Shown: in pieces, positions 37,301 to 52,300 of the stretch
How the letters are laid out: every line of letters starts with the position of its first letter
How positions within the stretch are numbered: the first letter of the stretch is position 1
Assembly: GCF_000382885.1 (NCBI RefSeq)
Contig: NZ_CAVK010000124.1
Location: 1-64,000 of the forward strand
Length of the DNA stretch: 64,000 nt
From: Sphingobium indicum BiD32
Lineage (GTDB): Bacteria; Pseudomonadota; Alphaproteobacteria; Sphingomonadales; Sphingomonadaceae
Direction of reading: 5' to 3'
Position numbers and translations under genes: made by a program
Notes under the pieces: model-generated
What the model was told of the DNA's origin: nothing
Database searches by the model: none
What the model saw: the letters and a program-made list of their open reading frames with translations, nothing else

Positions 37301-40300
37301 ATCTGGTGACGGAGGCCATATCCGGCCCGACTGCCACCGTGCTGGGCGGCGATCCCTTCACGGTTTCATGGCGGGTGCGCAACACTGGTGACGCCGCCGC
37401 TGCGGGCGGTCATGTCGATCGGCTTGTGCTGTCGGCCGATGGGGTCGCCGATGCGGATGACCTGATTCTGGCCGAAGTTTCGCGCGATGCCGGACTGGCA
37501 ATAGGCGACAGCTATACCGTATCCGTTCAGGCGCGTGTGCAGGACGGACGCAGCGGCGATTATCGCCTGATATTGGTGACCGATGCCGGAAGCACGGTGT
37601 TTGAAAACGGGCTTGAAGGCGACAATGCCGGTGTCTCGGCTCCTGTCCGTTTCGCGGTTGCGCCGTCAGGCAATCTGGTCGTCGAAAGCGTCACCGCGCC
37701 TGCGGGCGCACGACCGGGCGAAACGGTAGAGGTCAGCTACATCATCCGCAACAGCGGCACGGTGACGGCGAGTGCGCCCTGGGCCGATCGCATCTATGTG
37801 GATGATGACACGACCGTTTCCGGCGCCACTACGCTTGCCAGCGTCGTCCGCACATTCGATCTGGCACCGGGCGAGGCCTATGAGGTGCATCAGTCGGTCA
37901 CATTGCCCGTGAGCCTGGCCGATGGCACATATAATATCCTTGTCCGCGCCGATGTTGGCCAGCAAGTGTTTGAAGGCGGCATAGAGGCGGACAATGACGG
38001 CGCGTCGGGCGCGCTTACGCTGACCCACCCCGATCTGGTGCCGATCAACGTTACACTGCCGGGCGGCGTCAATCCGCAATCGAACAGCGACATTGCCATG
38101 ACGTGGCAGATCCGCAACGATGGGACAGGGGCCAGCATTGGTGGCTGGACGGACAGCCTCTGGTTATCGCGCGATGGCATCGTCGGTGCCGGGGACATCA
38201 AACTGGGCGAAGTCGTGCGCGGATCGAGCCTGGGCGTCGGCGAAGTTTACGACGGCGCGCTCACGGTCCATCTGCCGATTGATGCTTCGGGTGAATATCG
38301 CATCATCGTGCAGAGCGACAGCACAGCCGCTGTGCCCGAAACCAGTGCGGGCGAAACCAACAATAATGCCTCTGTCGCACTCACCGTCGGCCTTGCGCCT
38401 TATGCCGATCTGGACGTCAGCAACGTCACCGCACCAGCCCGCACGATCAATGATCCCGCGCGCGTCACTGTCGGCTGGACGGTCACCAATATCGGCACCG
38501 GGCTGGGGACCGCCGATAGCTGGACAGACCGCGTCTATGTGTCGCGCGATGAGATATTCGGCGATGGCGATGACATATTGCTGGGTGAACTGGTACATTC
38601 TGGCGGGTTGGCACTGGGCGAAAGCTATGACGCCAACCTTGATCTGATCCTGCCCGCCGGATTCTACGGTCGCTATACCCTGTTCGTCCGTTCAGACGCG
38701 ACAGAGACGGTGTTCGAGAACGGTTCGGATGCCAACCGCACCGCTCTGGCGGGCTTCTTCGATGTGTCGCCCATTGCCTGGGCGGATCTGCAGATCGAAA
38801 GCGTGGTCGCGCCCACATTGGCGCAATCGGGCACGTCCATCGATGTGACATGGCGGGAAAGCAATCAGGGCATCGGCCTGACCAACACCGGCGAATGGTT
38901 CGACAGCGTCTACCTGGAGAGGACCGATGGCAGTGGCCGGATATTGCTTGGTTCGGTCAACCATCTCGGTTTCCTTGGGGTGGGGGACAGTTATGACCGC
39001 ACCGCCAACTTCACTCTGCCCGATGGGATAGCGGGAGACTATCGCATCGTCGTGGTCGCGCCGGGCGGCGACGATCCACGCAATCAGCCCTATGAATTTG
39101 CCTTTACCGGCAACAATAGCGGCACATCCGCCCCGATCAGCATCTCGCTTGCGCCGCCACCCGATCTTCGCGTCACGGCCATCTCCGCTCCGGCAAATGG
39201 CGTAGAGGGCGGCGTGGTCGACATTAGCTGGACGGTGAAGAATGAAGGGCTGAGCGCGGCCGAAGGCAGTTGGGTGGACAAGGTCTATCTGCGCAAGGCG
39301 GGCGACAGCGGCGCGGGTACGCTGATCGGCACCTATAGCTATACCGGCCCGCTGGCGGCGGGCACCAGCTATACAAGGCGTGAGGAAATGCGTCTGCCGG
39401 CCAAAACCAGCGACCGGTTCGAGGTAATTGTCGTCACTGATGCGGCCGACGCCGTTTACGAACATACGGCCGAGACTAACAATCGCTCGGTCGATGATGA
39501 GTCCATCCTGGTATCTGTACTGCCGCGCCCCGATTTGCAGATCAGCGAAATCATTGCGCCTGACACCGTGACAGCAGGTGCCACCGCCTCCGTCGATTTC
39601 ACCGTGATCAATCAGGGGCTGATCGAAGCCAATGGCAACTGGACCGATCAGGTCTGGCTGTCGCTGGATGACAAGATCAGCGGCGACGACATTCTCGTGT
39701 CGCAGCTGGCCAATCCGATCGCGCTGGATTCGCTGGAAAGCTATGAGTCGAGTTCGGCGACATTCACGGTGCCATTGCGGTTCCGGGGCAATGTTTTCGT
39801 GCTGGTGGCCACGGATACCGGCAATGCCGTCGACGAATGGCCCAACGACACGTCGGCCAGCAACGTGCGCGCGCAGCAGATTTATGTCGAACCGGTGCCG
39901 TTTGCCGATCTCGTCGTCGACAATGTCGTCACCAATGCCCAGGCGTTCGAGGGCAACAGCGTGCCGGTGCGCTATACCGTGACCAATCGTGGCGCGGGCA
40001 CCAGCAATCTTGGTCAGTGGACCGAGCAGATCTGGCTGACCAGGGACAAGAACCGGCCGCACCCCGGTCTGGGCGACATATTGCTGACCAGTCTTACCTA
40101 CACTGGCGGCCCGCTGGAGGAAGGGCAGGGCTATGATCGCGAACTGACTGTCACCCTGCCTGCCAGCGTGGTTTCCGGCACCTATTATATCATGCCCTGG
40201 GTCGATCCCTATGCGACGTTGCTGGAGGATTCGCTGGCGATCAACGTCAATCCCGATGATCCGGCCGAAATCCAGAGCAGCAATTATCGTGCCCGCGCGA

Positions 40301-43300
40301 TCCAGATCGTTGGCACCCCGCCTGTTTCCAGCACGCGCGCCATTGCGGTGACGGACGTGACCGCCCCGGCGTCGGCCAAGGGTGGCGATGATTTCACCGT
40401 CAGCTGGACGGTGCGGTCAACCGGTGATGCGCAGGCCACTGGCTGGACGGACCGGGTCTATCTGTCTGATGCGCCGTTGCTGGAGGATGCGCGCAACATA
40501 TTCGATCTTGGCAGCTTCCAGAATCTCTCGCCGCTCGATCCGGGTGCGAGCTATACCAACAGCGCGACGTTCAAACTCAATCCTGCGGCCGCGGGCCTTT
40601 ACGTCATCGTCAGGTCGACACTGGGCGGAGACCCCAACGCGCTCGACAATGCAAAATTCGCCAGCACCAACGTGACGAACGCGCCTGCCGACCTGCAGGT
40701 GGTCAGCGTGGTGCCCGCTGCGCCGGGTGTGATCGCTTATTCAGGTGAACGGACAAGCGTTACCTATACCGTCGAGAATAAAGGCGCGCCGGTTTGGTCC
40801 GGCACGCAATATTGGACCGATCAGGTGTGGGTGTCGAAGGACCCGACATTCATTCAGAGCCGCGCAATTTATGTAGGATCGGTCACACAGGCCAATAGCG
40901 GGCTGGGCACGGGGCAGAGTTACAGCAACACGCTGGAGTTCGACATGCCACCGGGGGTGGATGGCGAATATTATGTCTATGTGTTTACCAACACGCCATC
41001 GCGTCCTGTTGTGCCCGCCGATATCGTCAGGTCGGGCAATAATGACGGATTGAGGGATGATACTTTCCGCAAGTTCGTGTTCGAGCTGCCCGCCGGAACG
41101 GTCGAGCAGGCGCAGTTCCCGGTCGTCTATCGCGAGGCGGACCTCAAGGTTACCGAGCTGACCCTGCCGGACACGCTGCCTGCGGGCGGCACGGTTGAAA
41201 TCAGCTTCCGCGTCGAAAATGTCGGTACGCGGGCGACGCGCGAGGATTCCTGGGTGGACCGGGTCTATTTGTCGCTCGATGCCTCGCTCGATGAAGGCGA
41301 CTGGCTGATGTCGCGGGAAGCTTCGCCCGGCGTTATCGTCCGCGCGGAAAACACGCATATCGGCATACTCAATCCCGGCGAATCCTATATTGCGAAGGTG
41401 ACCGTCAGCCTGCCGTTCGAGCTGGAGGGTGATTTCAACGTCATCGCGGCGGCGGATTCAGGGCTTGAGCAGTCGGGCTATGCCAAAAGCACGCTGTCGC
41501 CGCGCCTTGCCGGTGTGCGCGGCGCGGTCAATGGCAAGGTCAGGGAATATGCAGGGGAGGGCAACAACCTTACCGTGCAACCGGTCACGCTGACGCCCTA
41601 CACCCCGCCGGACCTTCAGGTCGCTGCGCTCAGCGCACCTTTGCGCGCTACCCGCGGCCAGCCCTTCCGCGTGGAATATAGCGTCACCAATGCGGGCGGC
41701 GCGACCCCAACCCTGCAACCGCAGTGGGACGACCTTGTCTATCTTTCCCGTGATCCGTTTCTCGACCTGACATCGGACCGTTTCCTGGGCTCGATCCGGC
41801 ATACAGGAGGTCTGGACGCGGGCGACACCTATTCCGTCGTCAAGGATTTCGTCGTTCCGGGCGATCTGGGCACCGAAGCCTATTATGTTTTCGTGGTGAC
41901 CGATCCGGCGCGCTATGACGCCACCGGCAGTCTTTTTGAAGCGGACGAGCGCAACAATATCCGTGGCAGCGACGTGCCGATGGTGATCGAACTGCCGCCG
42001 CCAACCGACATTCAGGTCACCGATATCGTGGCGCCCGACAACAAGCAGGCGGGTGATCCTGTCTCCATAAGCTGGACGGTGACGAACAAAAGCACGGTCA
42101 CTGCTTCGGGCAGCTGGAGCGACGCTGTCTATCTGTCGCGCGATGCGACCTGGGACGTTGGCGACAAATTGCTGGGTCGCGCCAATTTCTCCGGATCGCT
42201 GCTGGCGGACCAGAGCTATACGCTCAGCCTGGACACAACGCTGCCGGGCGCGGCGGCGGGCGATTATCGCATCATCGTTCGGGCCGATGCGCGCAACCAG
42301 TTGTTCGAGGATGTGGGCGAGGCGAACAACATCACCGCCGCCGCCAACGCCACCAGCATCTCCATCGAGGCGCTGACGCTCGGAATCCCGCTGTCGGCCA
42401 ATCTCAAGCCGGGGCAGGAGCGGCTGTACCGTATCGTCGTGCCCGCCGATCAGACCTTGCGGCTGCGCGTGGCGTCCGATGATGAGCGTGCGATCAACGA
42501 AGTGTTTTTGCGGCACGACGATGTGCCGACCTCCGCGCTGTTCGATGCGACCTATACCGGACCGCTGGCGCAGGAATTGACCGCGATCGTGCCGGATACG
42601 GAGCCGGGCGTCTATTATGTGATGGTGCGCGGCTATAGCGGACCGGACGAAGGCAGTACGGTACGGCTGATCGCCGATCTGATGCCGATGGTGATCACCA
42701 GCATAGAGACCGATACCGGTGGCGACAGCCGCTATGTGACCACGACGATCAAGGGGGCGCGTTTTCACGAGAATGCGATCCTGAAACTGTCCCGGCCTGG
42801 CATTGCCGAGTTTGAGCCGGTGGCTTGGGAGGTGGTCGACAGCAGCACGATCATCGCGACATTCGATTTTACCGATGCGCCCCATGGCCTTTACGACCTG
42901 AAGGTCACCAATCCTGATGGTGCCGAAACCGTCGAACCCTATCGTTTCCTCATCGAGCGTGGGATCGAACCCGAAGTCACCATCGGCGTGGGCGGACCGC
43001 GTGTCATACTGGCGGGCGATCAGGCGACCTATTCCATCGCGCTCCAGAATATTTCCAACCTCGACGCGCCCTACACCTATTTCCAGGTCGGCGTGCCCGA
43101 ACTCAATTACAACCAATATGTCTATGGCCTCAAATTCCTCGAATTCTTCACCAATGTGCGTGGTATTCCAGAGGGCGCAGAGGGCAGCGACAATGCCAAT
43201 ATTCCCTTCATCAACCTGGAATCGATCACCAATACCAACGGCCAGTTGCTGACATCGGGCTTCCTGTTCGATCAGCCCGCTGATGGCTTTGGCGGCTTTA

Positions 43301-46300
43301 CCGTCAACATCCGCACCTATCCCGGCCTTAAGGAAATGGCGGATCGTGCCTTCAGCGCGTTTCAGGACAGGATGAACAGCCTGTTCCCCGACCTCGCACC
43401 GATCCTGGACGGTGGCGAGGGTGGCCTTGGCGACTGGTGGGAAGCGGTCAAGGACAAGGTGAGCGAGATCATGCCTGCCGCGCGCAGCACGCTCGACCAG
43501 CTCGATTTCGTCGGCCTTTATCAGCAGAATACTGCCGTTCCCAGCAAGGATGAAATCCCGTTCATCCCGTTCCGCTTCCATATTGTCGCGGCGGCCACGA
43601 CGATGACGCGGGCCGAATTTGTCGACTTCCAGTCGAAGGAAGCGCGCGACCTGCGCACCGCGATCCTTGAGGCGAATGATGCGCCGGCGCCGTTGCTGGC
43701 GCTCGCTGCCGATGAAGCGCAGTGGACCGACCTCTATCTCGCCGCGCTGGAACAGGCCGGTCTGCTGCGCGACGAGCAGGACGTGCCGCCCATTCGGACG
43801 AAACAACATATTGTCAGCATGATGACGACGCTGGCATCGGGCATATTGTTCGGCCCCGGCGGCTCTGCGGTACGCTCCACGGGCGATCTGCTCGCCTTCT
43901 TCGATCAGGTCCGCGCCTATTACGGGCATCAGGACGGGCTGATGGCCGCCATCGAATATATGGACCCGCGCCATAGCGACAAATATGATGGCGAGATACC
44001 GGTTCCGGCGCTGCCGGTGCGGGCGGACTATGATCTGGGCCTGTCCACGCCCACGCATTTCGAGGCGTTCCGGATTTTCGTGCCATGGGTGCCGTTCGAC
44101 CAGCGCGGCGCAGGACTGCCCGCCGATTTCCAGATCAACGGGCCGGAACCGGTGGACGGGCAGGAATTTGCCCAGCTCGATTTTTCCCGCTTTTTCGCTA
44201 GCGAAGGGCAGGTCAACCGGCTGGCATCGATCACTGGTCCGCAGACGCTCGACACGCAGGGCTGGCTGCCGGGCGCGGCGGAACTGCCCTATACCGTCAG
44301 CTTTGAAAATGCGGCGGGTTCAGCGCGCTATACCAACGAAATCCAGGTCGTGACCACGCTCGACCCCGATCTCGATCCGCGCAGCTTCCGTCTTGGCGAT
44401 ATCAAGATCGGCGATATCAATATCGACGTGCCGGATGGCCGCACCAGTTTCGACGCCGAGATCGACTTCACCGCCACACGCGGGTTCATCCTGCGGGTGA
44501 GCGCGGTGCTGGACCTGTTTCAGGAACCGGCGAGTGCAAGCTGGCTCATCCAGGCGATAGACCCGCTGACCGGCGAAGTCCTGCAGGATGCAACCCGCGG
44601 TCTGCTGGCCCCCAATGATGCCAGCGGTACAGGCGCGGGCTTTGTCAGCTACACCATTGTCCCTGGGGACGATGTGGCGACCGGCGAGCGCATTTCCGCC
44701 TCCGCGCGGGTGCTGATGGACGGCTTCGCGCCAGAAGATACCATTGTCCTGAGCCAAATGGTGGATGCCGCCGCGCCGACCAGCACGCTCACCGCCAAAA
44801 GAGTGGGCACGACAGCGAATTTCGAGGTCAACTGGCGTGTTCTGGATGACGTCGGCGGTTCCGGCGTCAAGCATGTGACGCTTTACGCCGCGGAAGATGG
44901 TGGTGATTTCAAAATCTGGCAACGCATGTTGCCCGAGGTGACCGGTGTGCTTGTCTTTGAGGGAGAGGCCGGCAAAAGTTATGAATTCCTGGCCCTGGCG
45001 ACTGATATTGCGGGCAATCGCGAAGTGCCCAAACCCGGCGTCAACGCGATTTCCGATGGGTCCAGCGTCAATCTGGGCGGTGTGCCGACCGTGCCCGACA
45101 CGACCGCGCCGAATTTTGGGCAGCCGCCCGCACCGACGCCGGAGCCTTCGACCAATGCGCTGTTCACGCAGGCCGAAGCGCTGGTTCCTGCCGCCGCTCC
45201 GCTGAGTGCGCCGAGCGAATTTGATTCTGTGCTCAGTCCCTTTGTCGCACGCGCCTTCGCCACCGGCATCACCCGCAGCACGACCGAAATCGGGCCGATG
45301 GCGATTGTGGAGACACCGGAGGGCGACTTCCTGGTCTCCGGCGGTACCAATCGCGGCACGATCTGGAAATTCAGCGGGCAGGGCGGCGCGGCGGCAACGC
45401 CCTTTGCAGAGTTGGACACGGCCATTTTCAACATGGCGTTCGATGCCGATGGCGGGCTGTGGGCAACCACCGGCGGCGGGCCGCTGCTAAGGCTCGATCC
45501 CGTAACCGGGGCCATTCTCGACCGGTTCGGCGATGGCGTGACCATTGCGCTGGCGGTGCATCCTACGACCGGCAAAATCTATGTGTCGACGAACAGCGGT
45601 ATTTCGATCTTTGACCCCGACGATGGCAGCTTCACCCAGTGGAGCAGGGACGAAAATCTGCGCGTCGGCAGTCTGGCTTTCGACAATGATGGTGCATTGT
45701 GGGCGGTGACATGGCCGGATCGCAAGCAGGTGGTGCGCTTCACGGATCGCGCGCGTGCGGAAACGATGCTGACCTTCGACGCGCCCGCAGATTCGCTGGC
45801 ATTCGGCAAGGCAGGGACGCGGCTCGAAGCATTGCTGTTCGTCACGCATACCGCGGGAACTGTCGACGATGCGGGTCTGGCAGAACCGGGTGGTGCGCTC
45901 ACCATGGTGGACACCGCTACTTTGCGTCGCATTGACGTGGCGAAGGGGGGATCGCGCGGCGATGTCGTCATCACGACCAGCGACGGCCGCGTCCTCGTCA
46001 GCCAGAGCAATCAGGTCGACATTATCGCGCCAGCCACCGCGCCCGTCGTCGTCGCCACGAATCCGTCTCCCGGTGCGCAGATCGCGCTGCCGCAGGCCTT
46101 CCTGTCGGTCACATTCGATCAGGACATGTTCGCCGGATCGGCCAGTCAGGCCGGGTCGGTCACCAACGCGGAGTATTACACGCTCCATCACGCCACTCTG
46201 GGCGCGCAGCAGATCCGCGCCGTCACCTATGATGCGGCCAGCCGGACCGCTTATCTCAACGTCGGCAATATCCCGGCGGGCGATTACACGCTGACCATCG

Positions 46301-49300
46301 GCGCACCGCTGACATCGGCGAATGGCCAGCGCATGGGCGTCAATTACCAGACCGAATTCGCCGCGTTCGAGGATATCTCGACCCTTGTCGATATCCTGTT
46401 CGAGGATACAAGGCTGGACCGCGAGACGGGCACCATCTCCTACAAGGTTACGATCACCAACAAGACCGACGGGCCGATCACCCTGCCTGCGTTGCTGACC
46501 ATCGACCCGCTTGGCGGCTTCCCCGGCGTTCCGGTGGGTGCGACAGGCCAGACCGACGACGGGCGCTTCCTGATCGACCTGTCCGGCGCGCTGCCGCCTG
46601 ATGGCGTATTGGAGGCAGGCGAAAGCACATCCGGCCGCACGGTTTCGATTACGACGTCGGCCAACCGCCGGCTTGATTTCGTAACCGGTATCGTTGCGAA
46701 TGCCGTGCCCAACACCGCGCCATCCTTCGTCAGTGTACCGCCGCAATCGGCGACCGTAGGGACGCCGCTCAGTTATCAGGTTGTGGCGAACGATGCCGAA
46801 GGGCAGGCGGTGTCCTTCGGATTGCTGACCGCGCCGGCGGGCATGACGATCGACGCAACCACCGGCCTGCTGCAATGGACGCCGCCCGCCGGTACGGCAT
46901 CGATCACCCCGGTGGTGATCGAGGCGTTCGATTCACGTGGTGCCGTCTCGCTACAGCGTTTCGTACTGGCGATCGCCGGGGGCAATCGCGCCCCGGAATT
47001 CACCTCGTCCCTCTCCGCCGTGTCGAGCGGTGAAGGGCAGTTGTTCGAGTTTGAACTGGTCGCGGTCGATCCTGAATCGCAGCCGCTGACCTATTGGGCG
47101 GATGGCCTGCCTGCCGGGGCGACCTTCGATCCGGCGACACGGGCATTCTCCTGGTTGCCCGGCTATGAATCCGCAGGGACATATGATGTCCGCTTCTTCG
47201 TCACCGATGGACTGTCTCGTGACGAGGTGGTTGTCACCCTGTTCGTTGCCGAACGGAACGAGCCGCCACAGGTGGTGCCTGTTGCCGACCGGATCGCGCG
47301 CGAAGGCGATCTCGTCAATTTTCGGATCAATGCCAGTTCGCGCAGCGACCGCGAATTGTCTTTCGGTGCGGAAACCCTGCCCTTTGGCGCGACGCTGAAC
47401 CCGACCACCGGCGAATTTACCTGGACGCCCAGCTATATTCAGAACGGTGTCTATGACATCGGATTCTTCGTCACCGATGGCGAAACGCTGGTACGGTTCG
47501 TCACCAAGATCACCGTCGGCAACGCCAATGCCGCACCGGTGTTCGACCAGCTTGAGGGGTGGCAGATACTCGAAGGTCAGCAGCTTGCCTTCAACGTTTT
47601 CGCCTTCGATCCCGACAACCCCTATTACACGCCCGCTCTGCGCAATGCCGAAACGGGAGAGGCGGTTGAAACCAGCGAAACGTTGCGGACTGTAACTGTC
47701 CAGTTGATCGGCGACATCCCGCCCGGCGCGACATTCGACCCGGACACCTATGATTTCACCTGGACGCCGACCAATGCGCAGGCTGGCGACCATGTCGTGC
47801 GTTTCCGTGCGACCGACACCGGTGATGGTACGGGCGTTCCGCTGACGACGGACATCGTCGTTCCGATCAGCGTGTTCAACCAGAACCGTCGACCGGTGGT
47901 CAGTCCGATCGAAAATGTGACGGTTGCCAAGGATGCGGTCCTTGAAATTCCCGTCAGCGCGAGCGACGCGGATGGCAATCCGCTGGTCCTGGCCCTGCGT
48001 AACGAAAGTCCCTTCCGTCCGCTGCCCAATTTCATCACCTTCGTCGATAATGGCGACGGCACCGGCAAGATCCGCGTCGCGCCCGGCGCCAATGCGCGTG
48101 GGGATCATGTCGTCATCGTCACTGCCACCGACGACGGGGACGGATCGGGCGAGCCTCTGGGCGGCGGCTATGCCTTCACGATCAAGGTGACCAGCCCGAA
48201 CGAGGCACCGGAAATCGGCTATATCGGCGATGTCGTGGCGGTGATCGGCGAGACCATGACGGTTACCGTCAATGTCGCTGACATGGACCAGGACGCGCTG
48301 ACATATGCCGTCGCCGGGCTGCCAGGCGCGACGATCACGCCAACCAGCATTTATGGCAAGGCGCTGATTGAATGGACGCCGACACTGGCGCAGGCGGGAA
48401 GCCATGATGCCCTGGTGACGGTGACGGATTCCGGCAGCGGCGTCGTCACCCCCGTGAACGACACTGCATCGTTCAAGGTGGTGGTGCGCGCGGCAAATGC
48501 GGCCCCGCAACTCGCCCCGGTAGGCAACCATAGTATCACGGAAGGCGACGCCCTTGCGTTCACCCTGGTCGGGGCTGACGCGGACAATGACCGCCTGACC
48601 TTTACGATGAGCGGCGCGCCTGACACGGCCTCGCTAGACCCTGTAACCGGCGCATTTGTGTGGACTCCGCCGCTCAATTCCAGCGGCGAATATAGCATCA
48701 CCTTCTCCGTCAGCGATGGCCATTCCAGCAGCAGCGAAACGATCACACTGACCGTCGCCAATGCCAATCAGGCACCGGTGTTCGTGCCGATGGGCCTGCA
48801 ACTGGCGCGGGAGGGCGCACCGATGGTGTTTCGCATCATCGCGGGCGATCCCGATGCCGACCCCCTCATCTATCAGGCTCCCAATGGCTTGCCCGAAGGG
48901 ATGCTGTTCATTCCCGCGCGTGGCGAAATCCAATGGACGCCGGGCTATGCGCAGGCCGGGGATCATATCCTGCGCTTTACCGCCACCGACCCGCTGGGCG
49001 CGGTGGATAGTATCGAAGTCATGGTCAGGGTGGCCAACGTCAATCGTCTGCCTGTGCTGGATGAGGGGTATCACGCCTTTCTGATTGGCGAGGAAAAGCG
49101 TTTCACCGTTCGGGCGAGCGACCCCGACAGCGAAGATGTGCTGACATTCTCCGCCGAGGATTTGCCCGAAGGGGCGAGCTTCGACGCCGTTACCGGCGAA
49201 TTTGTCTGGACCCCTGGTCCCGGTCAGGCGGGCGATTATGCCGTCACCCTGATTGCCGATGACGGACGCGCGAAGGTGCGGCAGACCATATTGCTGCGCG

Positions 49301-52300
49301 CTACGATCGAGCCTGTGCCGCCCGTGGTCCGCCTGGAACTGACGCCCAGCTTCCCGGCCGCGCCGGGGCAAAATGTGCTTATCCACGCCGTGGCGGATAG
49401 CCTGGCGGACATCACATCCTTGCGCGTTCTGCTCGACGGGCAGGAAGTGCTGCTCGATGCTAACGGGCGGGCAACGATAGTCGCCGGTTCGCCCGGCAAA
49501 TATATTTTCACCGTTACAGCGCGCGACGCAGACGGTGGTGAAAAGACGATTACGCAAATCCTTAAAGTGCGCGATCCGCTCGACAAGAGCGCGCCCAGCG
49601 CGCTGTTTGACGGAACTATTGACGACGCGATCGTCACCTCGACCCTGGCGATCACCGGGACCATCGACGACAGCAATCTCGACGGCTGGACGCTGCAATT
49701 GATTGACGGGCAGGGCGATGTCACCCTGCTGGGCGAAGGCGGCACTAACCTCACTGCTACGCTCGCGACGCTGGACGGGCGCAGCCTGGCTGACGGATTC
49801 TATCGTCTTCGGCTGACCGCCACCGACATTTCCGGCCGGACCAGCGTGGACAGCGCCACGATCGAACTGCGCACGGGCGCGGACAAAATATCCCGCTATA
49901 CGACGCAGCATGTCGATATCTCGACCGTGCTGGGCGGCGTGCCGTTCGATCTTGTCCGGGCCTATGACAGCATTACGGGCAAATGGACGTTCCTTGGCCT
50001 CGACGCTGATATCGTCACCAGCGTCGGGAGCCAGCCCAGCGCAGGCGGCGCGCTGCCTGCGTTCGAGATTGGCACGCGATTGTTCCTGACCTTGCCCACC
50101 GGCGAACGGGCGGGCTTCACCTTCAACCCTGTCGAGGAGATCATCGGCGGGCAGACCTTCTACCGCCCCGCCTGGACGGCCGACGGCACACATGGCTGGC
50201 AGTTCAGCTCGATCGATGTCCAGCTTCGCAAGATTGGCGGCAAATTCTACGATGTGGATAGCGGGGCGGCCTACAACCCCGGTTCACCGGTGTTCGGCGA
50301 CCGTGACTATGCCCTGCGTGCGCCTGACGGGACGATCTATATCCTCGACAGCCAGCGCGGTACGGTCGAAATTCAAAAGGCCGAGGGAAAGCTGCTGATC
50401 GGCGACAGCGGCGTCACTGCGCTGGGCGGCGATGCGCTGCGCTTCCTGCATGACGCGCGGGGCAATGTTACCCAGGTCACCGATGCAACAGGCAAGGCAA
50501 GCATCTATAGCTGGGACGATGACAACCGGCTGACCGCATTGCGCGATCTCGTGACCGGGGCGGGCGTTCGCTACGGCTATGTCGATGGGCTGCTGGCACT
50601 TGAAGTACCTTCATCGGGTGCAGGCAAACGGATCGTCTATAATGGCGACGGCACTGTGGTGACGGAAGCGATTGTCGCTGATCTGGCTACCCCGGCGGTA
50701 TTCACTGGTCAGGCGGTATCGGGAAATCTGGGTGCGGGCGGCGCGGAAAGCTTTGCCTTCACGCTGCGCGAAAGCGAACTGGAAGGGCTGCCCAACACAT
50801 TCGTCATTCTGAGGGTCGAAACCAGCGGCACGGTGACGCCCCAGATTGCAGGGTTAACCCTTCTGGCGAGTGCGCAGGCCGGTGGCAAACTTGTGACCCT
50901 GTTCGCGCTGTCCACATCGGGTCTGCACGAGTTGAGGATCTCTGGCAGTGGCGCCTATTCCTTCGAGATGCGCGCTGCGGGCGATATCAATGGCGACGCG
51001 AAGGTCGATGGACTGGACAGCGCCGCCGTGGTCGCGGCTCTCGCCGGATCGGATGTCAGTGGCGATGGCGTGACGGACGCGATCGACAATCAGATCGTCG
51101 CCGCCAACTATGGTTTCCGTGCAAACCAGTCGCCGGTGATCGCAGCCACGATTCCGCCGGAAAAAACCCATGTCGACTTGCAGCGTTATGTCGATCTGAC
51201 CAAGCTGGCGACCGATCCGGATGGCGACAGTCTCTATTTCCGGATCGTCGGGGCGACTGGCGGAACGGCCGCTCTTGCCGCCGACGGGCTTGGCGTCCTT
51301 TTCACGCCGACGGCGGGTTATTCGGGCGCGGCGTCTATCCGTTTTTCGGCCGATGACGGTTTTGGCAGTTCGGCCGAAGGCGTGATCGACATCAACGTGT
51401 CCGATGCCGCCTTGTTGTCCTTGAATTTCGCACTGCGCCAGCCTGCCTTTGCGGCACCGGGCGAAAGTGGCGGCGTGGGCCTTGTCGGTCAGTTTGCCGA
51501 TCAAGCGGATGTTGCGCTGCCCTATTCCTATGTGACGGCGAGCGTCGGCCATCCCGACATCGTCCGTTTGGGCACGGATGGGACATTATTGGCTCTGGCC
51601 CAGGGATCTACTTATCTGAAGGTCTCACGCGGCAACATTGCGGCGGCTACGTCACTGACGGTTGGCGAACCGAACAGCGTGCGTGAGTTGATGACGCAGA
51701 TTTACGGGATCGACGCCTATCCCGATAGCGTGACCCTGCTGCCCAGCGGCGGTTCGCGCGCAATCATCACCAGTCTTGACCTGACCGAGGAAACCTTTGC
51801 CAATGGAGCGGCGGCGGGGACCGTTTATGTATCCGCCGACAGCGCCATTGTCACGGTGGACGAAAATGGGCTGATGCGCGGTGTCGGGGCCGGATCGACC
51901 TTTGTGACCGTGATCAATGGATTCAGCGAAGACCGGGTGATGGTCACTGTAGCGCCGCCGGTCATAGGGGATGATGTTGCGGTCAATGGCGCTGCGGGTG
52001 CCATCGTACAGAATGCCGATGGCGTCCAGATCGCCTTTGGACCGGGCGCGCTGAGCGGCAATGCCACGGTCACGATCGATACGCTGACGGAAGCTGAACT
52101 GCCCATCGTCATGCCGACGACCGATGCGTTCCATTTCCTCAGCGCATTCGACCTGCAGGTCGACGGGGCGGAATTCAACGATACGGTGCAGATCGCGGTG
52201 CCGGTAGCGGGCAATCCGGGCGATCAGGTCTGGTTCTTTGCCAGCGTTGATTTGCCTGTCGGACCAAATGGCGAAAATATTCCGGTCTGGACCGTCATCG

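Noticed and set aside
41458-44058. 866-codon open frame on the minus strand inside the giant gene
   Set aside because: It is antisense to a strongly conserved domain-coding frame, is Arg/Gly/Asp-rich low-complexity in translation, has no recognisable domain and has no ribosome binding site. It is a GC-rich shadow of the giant gene. The same applies to the minus-strand frame at 30259-32091.
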